The translations under genes and the position numbers were made by a program. From contig JAIDKJ010000293.1 of the NCBI GenBank assembly GCA_029051835.1, positions 4,419 to 10,345 on the forward strand: a DNA stretch of 5,927 nt, in the 5' to 3' direction. Every line of letters starts with the position of its first letter. The first letter of the stretch is position 1. The DNA is from Paramuribaculum sp. (lineage in GTDB: Bacteria; Bacteroidota; Bacteroidia; Bacteroidales; Muribaculaceae). Shown piece after piece: positions 5,538-5,927 of this stretch. The notes below the pieces were generated by a model. That model did no database searches. It had not been told where the DNA came from and saw only the letters and a list, made by a program, of their open reading frames with translations.

Positions 5538-5927
5538 CGGGTTGATTAATGAGAATCCGACATTCGTGCTGCTTTTGGGCATGTGTCCGACTCTCGGTAC
5601 GACGGCGAGCGCTATGACGGGAATGAGCATGGGGCTTGCGACGATGTGTGTCCTGATCTGTTCCAACGGTGCGGTGTCGTCGCTCAAGAAACTGGTGCCG
5701 GCAAAGGTGCGGATTCCGGTATATATAGTTGTTATAGCCACCTTTGTCACTATACTCCAGCTTTTGCTCAAGGCGTATATGCCTGAGCTTGATGCGGCTC
5801 TCTGCATATTCATACCTATTATAGTGGTCAATTGTATTCTCCTTGGTCGGTCGGAGGCATTTGCTTCGCGCCGGAATATAATAGATTCCATGGCTGACGG
5901 TCTGGGTATCGGTCTGGGTTTTACAGT
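5512..5927 (+). CDS. rnfE: Rnf complex subunit RnfE (membrane subunit), cut by window edge
   Basis: Integral membrane subunit homologous to NqrD. In the family, RnfA and RnfE face each other in opposite orientation and together hold an iron-sulfur cluster inside the membrane. The window holds 138 codons; the family is about 190-200 residues, so roughly a third is missing. The N-terminus NGLINENPTFVLLLGMCPTL (9-28) is the RnfE rather than RnfA signature. Cys25 and Cys108 (in PIIVVNCILLGR) sit where the cluster ligands are expected. Hydrophobic segments lie at about 17-35, 39-50, 69-88 and 95-112; the later stretch RSEAFASRRNIIDSMADGLGIGLGF (113-137) is also typical and leads into the next helix. 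The ATG at 5512 overlaps rnfG by 26 bases in another frame with no ribosome site, so translation is probably coupled to rnfG. A GTG at 5488 is possible but would add residues unlike the family start. rnfA is expected just downstream, outside the window. Confidence 0.95.
   Translation, partial: MSKLKIVLNGLINENPTFVLLLGMCPTLGTTASAMTGMSMGLATMCVLICSNGAVSSLKKLVPAKVRIPVYIVVIATFVTILQLLLKAYMPELDAALCIFIPIIVVNCILLGRSEAFASRRNIIDSMADGLGIGLGFT

Noticed and set aside
5106..5891. Minus-strand open frame (261 codons) opposite rnfG and rnfE
   Set aside because: It is antisense to two genes with conserved family motifs and shows no domain of its own.

Overview
The window looks like chromosomal DNA from a Bacteroidota gut-type bacterium, most likely order Bacteroidales and possibly a Muribaculaceae-like lineage. 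This is an inference from three things: TAnnTTTG-type -7 promoter boxes in front of genes, Shine-Dalgarno sites that are mostly absent, and the style of the Rnf and S41 proteins. No mobile element, CRISPR array, tRNA or rRNA was seen, and base composition and codon use look even throughout.

Layout: (1) positions 1-595, minus strand, thymidine kinase (tdk), lacking only its last few residues at the window edge. (2) 596-877, a 282-base intergenic stretch with no convincing gene. It carries a good tdk promoter, a strong hairpin in the predicted tdk leader and a perfect 12-base inverted repeat. (3) 878-2605, minus strand, a secreted S41-family serine peptidase. (4) 2606-2674, a 69-base divergent promoter region. 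(5) 2675 to the window end, plus strand, a tightly packed rnfC-rnfD-rnfG-rnfE run, with rnfE cut by the edge.

The four rnf genes encode subunits of the membrane Rnf complex, which moves electrons between reduced ferredoxin and NAD+ while pumping Na+ or H+. RnfC is the cytoplasmic NADH/FMN and iron-sulfur subunit, RnfD and RnfG carry covalent FMN, and RnfE is one of the two membrane subunits holding an iron-sulfur cluster. Neighbouring genes overlap by 4, 4 and 26 bases, which implies co-transcription and translational coupling. The operon appears to begin at rnfC: no rnfB lies upstream, so RnfB and RnfA must be encoded beyond the right edge or elsewhere.

The genes themselves are ordinary housekeeping and energy genes, and I see no evidence of a new multi-gene system. 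The points most worth a second look are the missing upstream rnfB, an altered flavin-attachment motif in RnfD, and the two palindromic elements between the peptidase gene and tdk.
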